Source: Pseudomonas brassicacearum
GTDB lineage: Bacteria > Pseudomonadota > Gammaproteobacteria > Pseudomonadales > Pseudomonadaceae
Assembly (NCBI RefSeq): GCF_000585995.1
Contig: NZ_CP007410.1
Coordinates: 3,437,430 to 3,501,429, forward strand
DNA length: 64,000 nucleotides
Direction of reading: 5' to 3'
In this document: positions 53,961 through 61,400 of the stretch, piece after piece
Position numbering within the stretch: position 1 is the stretch's first letter
Layout: each line of letters begins with the position of its first letter
Made by a program: the position numbers and the translations under genes
Notes under the pieces: generated by a model
The model's input: only the letters and a program-made list of their open reading frames with translations
Told to the model about the DNA's origin: nothing
Database searches by the model: none

Positions 53961-54254
53961 TCAGGGCGCCACGCCCTCGACAATGATCACCTCGGCCCGC
54001 GCCACGCCCTCGCGATGCCCCTTCGCCTCCTGATACGACTCTGAGTGATAACAGGCCAGCGCCTGCTCGTAGGAGTCGAATTCAATCACCACGCTACGCT
54101 GCGGCGTGGTCCTGCCCTCCATCGCTTCGCTGCGCCCGCCCCGGGCCAGCATCCGACCGCCGTACTGGGCAAACGCCGCTGGCGCCCGCTGGGTGTACTG
54201 GCTGTATTGGTCGGGGTCGGTGACATCCACGTGAGCAATCCAGTAAGCCTTCAT
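53961..54254 (-). CDS. DUF1330 (ABM-like) small protein
   Basis: A 97-residue protein of the ferredoxin-like dimeric alpha/beta-barrel group: MKAYWIAHVDVTDPDQYSQYTQRAP and SVVIEFDSYEQALACYHSESYQEA are typical of DUF1330. It is the only minus-strand gene in the locus. It is divergent from ribB across the operator at 54277. Enzymatic role unknown. Confidence 0.88.
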   Translation of the reverse strand: MKAYWIAHVDVTDPDQYSQYTQRAPAAFAQYGGRMLARGGRSEAMEGRTTPQRSVVIEFDSYEQALACYHSESYQEAKGHREGVARAEVIIVEGVAP

Positions 54255-54276
54255 AGTGACCTCTCAGGTTATTTTG

Positions 54277-54291
54277 TATTATGGTATACCA
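54277..54291 (+). promoter_or_regulatory. GntR-type operator copy 2
   Basis: TATTATGGTATACCA, identical to copy 1, lies in the 82-bp gap between the divergent DUF1330 gene and the ribB-type gene (46 nt before its ATG). A regulator bound here could control both directions. Confidence 0.75.
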
Positions 54292-54336
54292 CGACTTCAT
54301 TCCATCAAGCCCCCAGCAAAACAAAGAGAGCCCGAC

Positions 54337-55446
54337 ATGGCCTTTAACAGCATTCAGGAAATCATCGAAGACTACCGCCTGGGCAAGATGGTGTTGCTGG
54401 TGGATGACGAAGACCGGGAAAACGAAGGCGACCTGCTGCTGGCCGCCGACTGTTGCAGCGCCCAAGCCATCAGCTTCATGGCCCGGGAAGCCCGTGGCCT
54501 GATCTGCCTGACCTTGACCGACGAGCACTGCCAGCGCCTGGGCCTGGAACAGATGGTGCCGAGCAACGGCAGCGTGTTCAGCACGGCGTTCACGGTCTCC
54601 ATCGAGGCCGCCACGGGTGTGACCACTGGCATTTCCGCCGCCGACCGGGCACGCACCGTCGCCGCAGCCGTTGCCGCCGACGCGGGGCCCAGCGATATCG
54701 TGCAGCCGGGGCATATCTTCCCGTTGCGCGCCAAGGAAGGCGGCGTGCTGACTCGCGCCGGGCACACCGAAGCCGGTTGCGACCTGGCGCGCCTGGCCGG
54801 CTTCACGCCAGCATCGGTGATCGTCGAAGTGATGAACGACGACGGCACCATGGCCCGCCGCCCGGACCTGGAGGTGTTCGCCCGCAAGCACGGGATCAAG
54901 ATCGGCACCATCGCCGACCTGATCCACTATCGCCTGAGCACCGAACACACCGTGCTGCGTATCGGTGAACGGGAGTTGCCCACGGTGCACGGCACCTTCC
55001 GGCTGTTTACCTTCGAAGATCGCATCGAAGGCGGCGTACACATGGCGATGGTCATGGGTGACATTCGCCGGGAAGAACCGACCCTGGTGCGGGTGCACGT
55101 GATCGACCCGTTGCGGGACTTGGTCGGCGCCGAATACAACGGTCCTTCCAACTGGACACTGTGGGCGGCGCTGCAACGAGTCGCTGAAGAAGGCTGCGGC
55201 GTGGTGGTCGTGCTGGCCAACCATGAGTCGTCCCAGGCGCTGCTCGAGCGCGTGCCACAGCTCACTCAGCCGCCACGACAGTTCAGCCGCTCCCAATCAC
55301 GCATCTATTCTGAAGTGGGCACCGGGGCGCAGATTCTGCAGGACCTGGGCGTCGGTAAGTTGCGTCACCTGGGGCCGCCGCTCAAGTACGCAGGACTAAC
55401 TGGGTATGACCTGGAAGTGGTGGAGAGTATCGCGTTTACCGGATAA
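54337..55446 (+). CDS. ribB: 3,4-dihydroxy-2-butanone 4-phosphate synthase with degenerate GTP cyclohydrolase II domain
   Basis: A 369-residue RibBA-like protein. The RibB domain (about 1-205) is intact, with VDDEDRENEGDLLLAAD and RAGHTEAGCDLARLAG. The C-terminal GCHII-like domain has RVHVIDPLRDLVGAEY where active enzymes have [20 protein letters not shown]. The zinc-binding cysteines are therefore missing, as in many Pseudomonas RibB proteins. It makes the four-carbon precursor of riboflavin. Placement beside flavin-dependent enzymes suggests it raises flavin supply on induction. The ATG at 54337 is preferred to a 27-codon extension that crosses the operator. Confidence 0.9.
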   Translation: MAFNSIQEIIEDYRLGKMVLLVDDEDRENEGDLLLAADCCSAQAISFMAREARGLICLTLTDEHCQRLGLEQMVPSNGSVFSTAFTVSIEAATGVTTGISAADRARTVAAAVAADAGPSDIVQPGHIFPLRAKEGGVLTRAGHTEAGCDLARLAGFTPASVIVEVMNDDGTMARRPDLEVFARKHGIKIGTIADLIHYRLSTEHTVLRIGERELPTVHGTFRLFTFEDRIEGGVHMAMVMGDIRREEPTLVRVHVIDPLRDLVGAEYNGPSNWTLWAALQRVAEEGCGVVVVLANHESSQALLERVPQLTQPPRQFSRSQSRIYSEVGTGAQILQDLGVGKLRHLGPPLKYAGLTGYDLEVVESIAFTG

Positions 55447-55510
55447 GGCGCGAAACGCACCAACCTGCTCCAGACAGATAGCCGGTACGGCAAAATGCTT
55501 GCAGAAAGTT

Positions 55511-55535
55511 TGGAATACCATAATATGATATTCCA
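55511..55535 (-). promoter_or_regulatory. GntR-type operator copy 3
   Basis: On the minus strand TATTATGGTATTCCA (55511-55525) differs from copies 1 and 2 at one position. It is extended to an inverted repeat TGGAATA...TATTCCA (55511-55535). It lies about 120 nt before the ABC transporter operon. Confidence 0.65.
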
Positions 55536-55654
55536 TAGACCGGACGCTTCCGCCAACTCCAGGTACGGTCGTCGCAAGGCCAGTTGGACCCAATGCTCCC
55601 GATAAGCGGGCGAACCAAAGCCCACTCAATAAACACAACAATGAGGGCGTGAAA

Positions 55655-56680
55655 ATGGTGTTGAAGAAAAGTGCAGCCGCAATCTTTTTGGCGGGCCTGT
55701 TGAGCGTCACCAGCCAGGCGACGATGGCCGCTGAAAGCGTCAACTTCGTCAGCTGGGGCGGCAGCACCCAGGATGCGCAGAAGCAAGCCTGGGCCGACCC
55801 GTTCAGCAAGGCCAGTGGCATCACCGTGGTCCAGGACGGCCCGACGGACTATGGCAAGCTCAAGGCCATGGTCGAAAGCGGCAATGTGCAGTGGGATGTC
55901 GTCGATGTCGAAGCGGACTTCGCCTTGCGCGCCGCCGCTGAAGGCTTGCTCGAGCCCCTGGACTTCTCGGTCATCCAGCGCGACAAGATCGACCCACGCT
56001 TCGTGTCCGATCACGGCGTCGGTTCCTTCTACTTCTCGTTCGTCCTCGGCTACAACGAAGGCAAGCTTGGCGCCGGCAAGCCCCAGGACTGGTCCGCACT
56101 GTTCGACACCAAGACCTATCCCGGCAAACGCGCCCTGTACAAATGGCCAAGCCCCGGTGTGCTCGAACTGGCCCTGTTGGCCGATGGCGTCGCGGCCGAC
56201 AAGCTCTACCCGCTGGACCTGGACCGCGCCTTCAAGAAACTCGACACCATCAAGAAAGACATTGTCTGGTGGGGCGGCGGTGCGCAGTCGCAACAACTGC
56301 TCGCGTCCGGTGAAGCCAGCATCGGCCAATTCTGGAACGGTCGGATTTATGCCCTGCAACAGGACGGCGCACCGGTTGGCGTAAGCTGGAAGCAGAACCT
56401 GGTCATGGCCGACATCCTGGTCATTCCAAAAGGCTCGAAAAACAAGGCAGCGGCCATGAAGTTCCTGGCCAACGCCAGCAGCGCCAAAGGCCAGGCCGAT
56501 TTTTCCAACCTGACCGCCTATGCGCCGGTCAACGTCGACAGCATCGCACGCCTGGATTCGGTGCTCGCCCCCAACCTGCCGACCGCCTACGCCAAGGATC
56601 AGATCACGCTTGATTTCGCGTACTGGGCCAAGAACGGTCAGGACATCGCGACACGGTGGAACGAATGGCTGGTCAAGTGA
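55655..56680 (+). CDS. Polyamine-type ABC transporter substrate-binding protein (PotD-like)
   Basis: A 341-residue periplasmic protein. Signal peptide MVLKKSAAAIFLAGLLSVTSQATMAAES; the mature start VNFVSWGGSTQDAQKQAW is typical of the spermidine/putrescine-binding group. The conserved DVVDVEADFALRAAAEGLLEPLD follows. Related proteins bind polyamines, but also other cationic or aromatic amines. The ATG at 55655 has GAGG at 8-nt spacing; the GTG at 55649 is too close to it. Confidence 0.9.
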   Translation: MVLKKSAAAIFLAGLLSVTSQATMAAESVNFVSWGGSTQDAQKQAWADPFSKASGITVVQDGPTDYGKLKAMVESGNVQWDVVDVEADFALRAAAEGLLEPLDFSVIQRDKIDPRFVSDHGVGSFYFSFVLGYNEGKLGAGKPQDWSALFDTKTYPGKRALYKWPSPGVLELALLADGVAADKLYPLDLDRAFKKLDTIKKDIVWWGGGAQSQQLLASGEASIGQFWNGRIYALQQDGAPVGVSWKQNLVMADILVIPKGSKNKAAAMKFLANASSAKGQADFSNLTAYAPVNVDSIARLDSVLAPNLPTAYAKDQITLDFAYWAKNGQDIATRWNEWLVK

Positions 56681-56682
56681 AA

Positions 56683-57606
56683 ATGTCAGCAACGGCAGCC
56701 CCTCGCACCGGGAGCGCCCTTGGCGCTGCCGGTGCGGTACCGGCCAAGGCGACTACGCACACCCCGTCGCTGGCGCAGCGCTGGCGCGGGGTCGGCAACC
56801 TGGCGCCCGCCCTGCTGTTCCTCGGTTTGTTCTTCCTGGCTCCGCTGATTGGCTTGTTGTTGCGCGGCGTACTGGAACCGGTGCCAGGCTTGGGTAATTA
56901 CGAGCAGTTGTTCGCCAACTCGGCCTATGCCCGGGTGTTGTTCAACACCTTTTCGGTGGCCGGGCTGGTGACGCTGTTCAGCTTGCTACTGGGCTTTCCG
57001 CTGGCCTGGGCCATCACCCTGGTGCCCCGTGGTTGGGGTCGGTGGATGCTGAACATCGTGTTGCTGTCGATGTGGACCAGCCTGCTGGCCCGTACTTATT
57101 CCTGGCTGGTGCTGTTGCAAGCCTCCGGGGTGATCAACAAAGCGTTGATGGCGATGGGCATCATCGATCAGCCGCTGGAGATGGTGCACAACCTCACCGG
57201 GGTGGTGATCGGCATGAGCTACATCATGATCCCGTTCATTGTCCTGCCATTGCAGGCGACCATGCAGGCCATCGACCCGATGATCCTCCAGGCCGGCTCC
57301 ATCTGCGGCGCCAGTCCCTGGACCAACTTCTTCCGGGTGTTCCTGCCGCTGTGCCGGCCGGGGTTGTTTTCCGGTGGACTGATGGTGTTCGTGATGTCCC
57401 TCGGTTACTACGTGACCCCGGCGCTGCTGGGCGGGGCGCAGAACATGATGTTGCCCGAATTCATCATCCAGCAGGTGCAGTCGTTCCTCAACTGGGGCCT
57501 GGCCAGTGCTGGCGCTGCGTTGTTGGTGGCGATCACCCTGGTGCTGTTCTACTTCTACCTGAAGCTCCAACCGGAATCCCCGGTGGGCGCCAGCAACGCG
57601 AGGTAA
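56683..57606 (+). CDS. Polyamine-type ABC permease 1 (PotB-like)
   Basis: A 307-residue permease with six membrane segments after a Pro/Ala-rich cytosolic start. The binding-protein-dependent transport (EAA) loop is QAGSICGASPWTNFFRVFLPLCRPG. It starts 2 nt after the binding-protein stop. Upstream in-frame GTG/ATG codons overlapping that gene are possible alternative starts. Confidence 0.91.
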   Translation: MSATAAPRTGSALGAAGAVPAKATTHTPSLAQRWRGVGNLAPALLFLGLFFLAPLIGLLLRGVLEPVPGLGNYEQLFANSAYARVLFNTFSVAGLVTLFSLLLGFPLAWAITLVPRGWGRWMLNIVLLSMWTSLLARTYSWLVLLQASGVINKALMAMGIIDQPLEMVHNLTGVVIGMSYIMIPFIVLPLQATMQAIDPMILQAGSICGASPWTNFFRVFLPLCRPGLFSGGLMVFVMSLGYYVTPALLGGAQNMMLPEFIIQQVQSFLNWGLASAGAALLVAITLVLFYFYLKLQPESPVGASNAR

Positions 57607-57612
57607 GCCGTC

Positions 57613-58422
57613 ATGCTCCTGACTCCCAATGCCATGAGCCGGCGCATGCGGTTCAGCCTGTACTTCACCACCGGCCTGATCGCATTGTTCCTGCTGTTGC
57701 CGATCGTGTTCATCGTGCTGTTGTCGTTCGGTTCATCCCAGTGGCTGGTCTTCCCGCCACCGGGCTGGACGTTTAAATGGTACGGCCAGTTCTTCTCCAA
57801 CCCCGACTGGATGAGCGCGGCGCTGACCAGCCTCAAGGTCGCCATATTGACCACCGTCTGCGCCGTGGCGCTGGGCTTGCCCACCGCGTTTGCCTTGGTA
57901 CGCGGGCGCTTCCCGGGCCGGGAAATACTCTACGGCCTGTTCACCCTGCCAATGATCGTGCCGTTGGTGATCATCGCGGTGGCGGTGTACGCACTGTTCC
58001 TCAAACTCGGTTACACCGGGACGATGTTCGCCTTCGTGGTCAGCCACGTCATCGTTGCCCTGCCGTTCACCATCATTTCGATCATCAACTCGCTCAAGCT
58101 GTTCGACCAGTCCATCGAGGACGCCGCCGTCATCTGCGGTGCCTCTCGCCTGCAAGCGGTGTTCAAGGTGACGTTCCCGGCGATCCGCCCGGGCATGGTC
58201 GCCGGCGCCTTGTTTGCGTTCCTGGTGTCGTGGGACGAAGTAGTGCTGAGCGTGATGATGGCCAGCCCGACCCTGCAAACCTTGCCCGTCAAGATGTGGA
58301 CCACCCTGCGCCAGGACCTGACGCCTGTGATCGCCGTCGCTTCGACGCTGCTGATCGGCCTCTCGCTCTTGGTGATGGTGATCGCCGCCGCCCTGCGCCG
58401 GCGCAACGAAATCAGCGCCTGA
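57613..58422 (+). CDS. Polyamine-type ABC permease 2 (PotC-like)
   Basis: A 269-residue permease with six membrane segments. EAA loop: IEDAAVICGASRLQAVFKVTFPAIRPG. It pairs with permease 1. Shine-Dalgarno GAGG overlaps the previous stop. Confidence 0.92.
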   Translation: MLLTPNAMSRRMRFSLYFTTGLIALFLLLPIVFIVLLSFGSSQWLVFPPPGWTFKWYGQFFSNPDWMSAALTSLKVAILTTVCAVALGLPTAFALVRGRFPGREILYGLFTLPMIVPLVIIAVAVYALFLKLGYTGTMFAFVVSHVIVALPFTIISIINSLKLFDQSIEDAAVICGASRLQAVFKVTFPAIRPGMVAGALFAFLVSWDEVVLSVMMASPTLQTLPVKMWTTLRQDLTPVIAVASTLLIGLSLLVMVIAAALRRRNEISA

Positions 58423-58439
58423 GCGCCTAGGAGAATACG

Positions 58440-59591
58440 ATGAGTGCCGTCAAAGACCCCGCACAACAGAACAACAAGACCCTGGTCAGCCTGCGCAATC
58501 TGAACAAGCACTACGGCGACTTTGCCGCCGTGGACGATATCTCCCTGGACATCCAGGACGGGGAATTCCTGACCTTTCTTGGCTCCAGCGGCTCGGGCAA
58601 AAGCACCACGCTGTCGATGCTGGCCGGGTTTGAAACCCCCAGCAGCGGCGAGATCCTGGTGGACGGCAAATCCCTGGTCAACGTGCCGCCGCACAAACGC
58701 GACATCGGCATGGTGTTCCAACGTTATTCGCTGTTCCCGCACTTGTCGGTGCGCGACAACATCGCCTTTCCCCTGGCGATCCGCAAACTGGCCAGCGCTG
58801 AACGTGAGCGCCGGGTCGAAGCCATGCTCAAGCTGGTGCAGCTGGGAGAATTCGCCCATCGCCGTCCTTCGCAACTGTCCGGCGGCCAGCAACAGCGCGT
58901 GGCGATTGCCCGGGCGCTGGTCTATGAGCCACGCATCCTGCTGATGGATGAACCCCTCGGTGCCCTGGACAAAAAACTCCGTGAAGACCTGCAAGACGAA
59001 CTGCGCCAGCTGCATCGGCGCTTGGGCATCACCATCGTCTACGTCACCCACGACCAGGAAGAAGCCATGCGCCTGTCCCAACGCATCGCGATCTTCAGCC
59101 ACGGCAAGATCGTTGGCCTGGGCAGCGGCTACGACCTCTACCAGAATCCGCCGAATGCCTTTGTGGCGTCGTTCCTGGGCAACTCCAATTTCCTCAAGCT
59201 CAAGGCCCAGGGCAACGCAGTGGCGACCTTCGAAGGCCAGTCGCTGTCGATCCGCCTGACCGCGGGGCTGCAAACCGATCAGGATGTGCTGCTGATGGTG
59301 CGTCCGGAAAAAGCCTTGGCCTTGAGCGTCGAGCAATCGGCCCAGGCACCCTTGGCGGCCGGCTGGAATGAAGTCTCGGCCAATGTCGTCGAAGTGCTGT
59401 TCCTGGGGGAAAGCCAGACCTGCAGCGTGGTGACGTCCGGCGGCACCGCCATGACCGTCAAGGCGCTTTCCGCCGCAGGCATGCCCCTCAAGGCCGGCGA
59501 CCCGGTGCGTGTGCGCTGGGCCACCGCCGATGCCTGCGTCTACACCCAATGGGTCGAGAGCGACCTGAATAAAGCCGCTGGAGCCCATTGA
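58440..59591 (+). CDS. Polyamine-type ABC ATPase (PotA-like)
   Basis: A 383-residue ATPase. Walker A GSSGSGKST, signature LSGGQQQRVAIARAL, Walker B ILLMDEPLGALD and switch VTHDQEEAM. A C-terminal TOBE-like domain (from about residue 290) has MVRPEKALAL. It completes a four-part importer whose operon continues into the second flavin reductase and the monooxygenase, linking uptake directly to catabolism. Confidence 0.94.
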   Translation: MSAVKDPAQQNNKTLVSLRNLNKHYGDFAAVDDISLDIQDGEFLTFLGSSGSGKSTTLSMLAGFETPSSGEILVDGKSLVNVPPHKRDIGMVFQRYSLFPHLSVRDNIAFPLAIRKLASAERERRVEAMLKLVQLGEFAHRRPSQLSGGQQQRVAIARALVYEPRILLMDEPLGALDKKLREDLQDELRQLHRRLGITIVYVTHDQEEAMRLSQRIAIFSHGKIVGLGSGYDLYQNPPNAFVASFLGNSNFLKLKAQGNAVATFEGQSLSIRLTAGLQTDQDVLLMVRPEKALALSVEQSAQAPLAAGWNEVSANVVEVLFLGESQTCSVVTSGGTAMTVKALSAAGMPLKAGDPVRVRWATADACVYTQWVESDLNKAAGAH

Positions 59592-59638
59592 TGAACGCCG
59601 TCTGCCCCACCATGAAAGTCACACCCGAGGATCGCCCA

Positions 59639-60124
59639 ATGATCGACGCCGCCGTTTACAAACAAGTCATGGGCTCGTTCCCGTCCGGCGTGACGGTGAT
59701 CACCACGCTCGATGACGATGGGCAAATCGTTGGCCTCACCGCCAGCGCCTTCAGCTCTTTGTCGATGGATCCGGCCCTGGTGCTGTTCTGCCCCAACTAC
59801 AGCTCCGACTCCTACCCGGTGCTGATCAAGAACCGCCGCTTCGCCATCCACGTACTCTCCGGCGGACAACAGAACGAAGCCTACGCGTTCGCCCGCAAAG
59901 GCAAGGACAAGGCCCTGGGCATCGAATGGACCCTGAGTGAATTGGGTAACCCGCTGCTGAGCAATGCCACCGCCATCATCGAATGCGAACTGTGGCGTGA
60001 ATACGAAGGCGGCGACCACGCCATCATGGTCGGTGCCGTCAAGAATCTGATCGTGCCGCAACACACACCGGGGCCGCTGGTTTATTGCCACGGCAAGATG
60101 GGCGCCCTGCCCGTCCTCGCCTGA
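59639..60124 (+). CDS. Flavin reductase-like protein, copy 2
   Basis: A 161-residue paralog of the protein at 51492, collinear over its full length (SFPSGVTVITTLDDDGQIVGLTASAFSSLS; DHAIMVGAVKNL). The ATG at 59639 with GAGG at 8 nt is chosen because it matches the paralog start; an ATG at 59591 overlapping the ATPase stop would add 16 residues. It lies directly before the luciferase-like monooxygenase, so it is the likely reductase partner. Confidence 0.92.
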   Translation: MIDAAVYKQVMGSFPSGVTVITTLDDDGQIVGLTASAFSSLSMDPALVLFCPNYSSDSYPVLIKNRRFAIHVLSGGQQNEAYAFARKGKDKALGIEWTLSELGNPLLSNATAIIECELWREYEGGDHAIMVGAVKNLIVPQHTPGPLVYCHGKMGALPVLA

Positions 60125-60153
60125 ACCGATCGTCAACGACAAGAGAAAGCGCC

Positions 60154-61197
60154 ATGAAATTTTCCCTGTTTGTACACATGGAGCGTTGGGACGAAAGCGT
60201 CAGCCATCGCCAGTTGTTCGAAGATCTGAGCGAGCTGACCCTGATGGCCGAGGCCGGTGGTTTCAGCACCGTGTGGATCGGCGAGCACCACGCCATGGAA
60301 TACACCATCTCGCCGAGCCCGATGCCGCTGCTGGCGTACCTGGCCGGCAAGACCACCACGATTCACCTGGGCGCCGGCACCATCATCGCGCCGTTCTGGC
60401 ACCCGCTGCGGGTGGCCGGCGAATGCGCGCTGCTGGACGTGATCAGCAACGGGCGCATGGAAGTCGGTCTGGCTCGCGGCGCGTATCAGGTGGAGTTCGA
60501 CCGCATGGCCGGTGGCATGCCGGCCTCTTCCGGCGGCCAGGCCCTGCGGGAAATGGTCCCGGTGGTGCGCGCCCTGTGGCAAGGCGACTACGCCCATGAC
60601 GGTGAGATCTGGAAATTTCCCACATCCACCAGCGTGCCCAAGCCAATCCGAAAACCGCACCCGCCGATGTGGATCGCCGCCCGCGACCCGGACTCGCACA
60701 ATTTCGCCGTCGCCAATGGCTGCAACGTGATGGTCACGCCGCTGATGAAAGGCGATGAAGAAGTCCTCGACCTGAAAAACAAGTTCCAGGCGGCCCTGGA
60801 CAACAACCCTGATGTGCCACGCCCGCAATTGATGGTGCTGCGCCACACCCACGTGCATGCCGTGGACGACCCCGAAGGCTGGAAGGTTGGTGCCCAGGCG
60901 ATTTCCAGGTTCTACCGCACCTTCGATGCCTGGTTCGGCAACAAGCAGGTGCCGGTCAACGGCTTCCTGGCGCCAAGCCCGGAAGAAAAGTTCGCCGAGC
61001 GTCCGGAGTTTCAACTGGAGAACATCCGCAAGAACACCATGATTGGCACGCCGCAGGAAATCATCGAGCGGATCAAGTACTACCAGGAACTGGGCGTGGA
61101 TGAGTTCAGTTTCTGGTGCGACAACAGCTTGTCCCATGCCGAGAAGAAGAAGTCCCTGGAGCTGTTTATCCAGCAGGTGGTGCCGGCTTTTCGGTGA
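60154..61197 (+). CDS. LLM-class (luciferase-like) flavin-dependent monooxygenase
   Basis: A 347-residue TIM-barrel flavoprotein of the bacterial luciferase family. Typical stretches: AEAGGFSTVWIGEHHAM, TTTIHLGAGTIIAPFWHPLRVAGECALLDVISNGRMEVGLARG and PQEIIERIKYYQELGVDEF. Such enzymes use FMNH2 from a reductase and O2 to oxygenate or open rings (for example RutA on uracil, pyridine monooxygenases). It is probably the key first enzyme of the locus; the substrate is unknown. Shine-Dalgarno AAGAGAAAG precedes the ATG at 60154. Confidence 0.93.
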   Translation: MKFSLFVHMERWDESVSHRQLFEDLSELTLMAEAGGFSTVWIGEHHAMEYTISPSPMPLLAYLAGKTTTIHLGAGTIIAPFWHPLRVAGECALLDVISNGRMEVGLARGAYQVEFDRMAGGMPASSGGQALREMVPVVRALWQGDYAHDGEIWKFPTSTSVPKPIRKPHPPMWIAARDPDSHNFAVANGCNVMVTPLMKGDEEVLDLKNKFQAALDNNPDVPRPQLMVLRHTHVHAVDDPEGWKVGAQAISRFYRTFDAWFGNKQVPVNGFLAPSPEEKFAERPEFQLENIRKNTMIGTPQEIIERIKYYQELGVDEFSFWCDNSLSHAEKKKSLELFIQQVVPAFR

Positions 61198-61230
61198 TCG
61201 GCGGCCCTGGAGCTCCTGGGTCAGTTTCAC

Positions 61231-61330
61231 CGCCATCGCGAGCAAGCTCGCTCCCACATTGGCTGCGGGCGTTCATGCGTTGTGTGTTCACCATCAATCC
61301 CTGTGGGAGCGAGCTTGCTCGCGATAGCGG
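61231..61330. repeat. REP pair (GTGGGAGCGAGCTTGCTCGCGA type, inverted)
   Basis: CGCCATCGCGAGCAAGCTCGCTCCCACA at the left and TGTGGGAGCGAGCTTGCTCGCGATAGCGG at the right, about 40 bp apart. It lies in the gap between two convergent genes. Confidence 0.85.
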
Positions 61331-61354
61331 CTTGAACGAAAAGGTGATGCCCAA

Positions 61355-61388
61355 AAAAATGCCCGGACTTCAAGGTCCGGGCATTTTT
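61355..61388. terminator. Bidirectional Rho-independent terminator
   Basis: A perfect 14-bp stem (AAAAATGCCCGGAC at 61355-61368, GTCCGGGCATTTTT at 61375-61388) with a 6-nt loop and U-runs on both strands. It sits between the convergent monooxygenase and TonB-receptor genes and should end both transcripts. Confidence 0.93.
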
Positions 61389-61400
61389 ATTGGGCGGTGA

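Noticed and set aside
48532..61197. Locus identity as the Rut pyrimidine pathway
   Set aside because: A luciferase-like oxygenase, flavin reductase and RutD-like hydrolase are present, but RutB, RutC, RutE and the uracil permease RutG are not, and the importer is of polyamine type.
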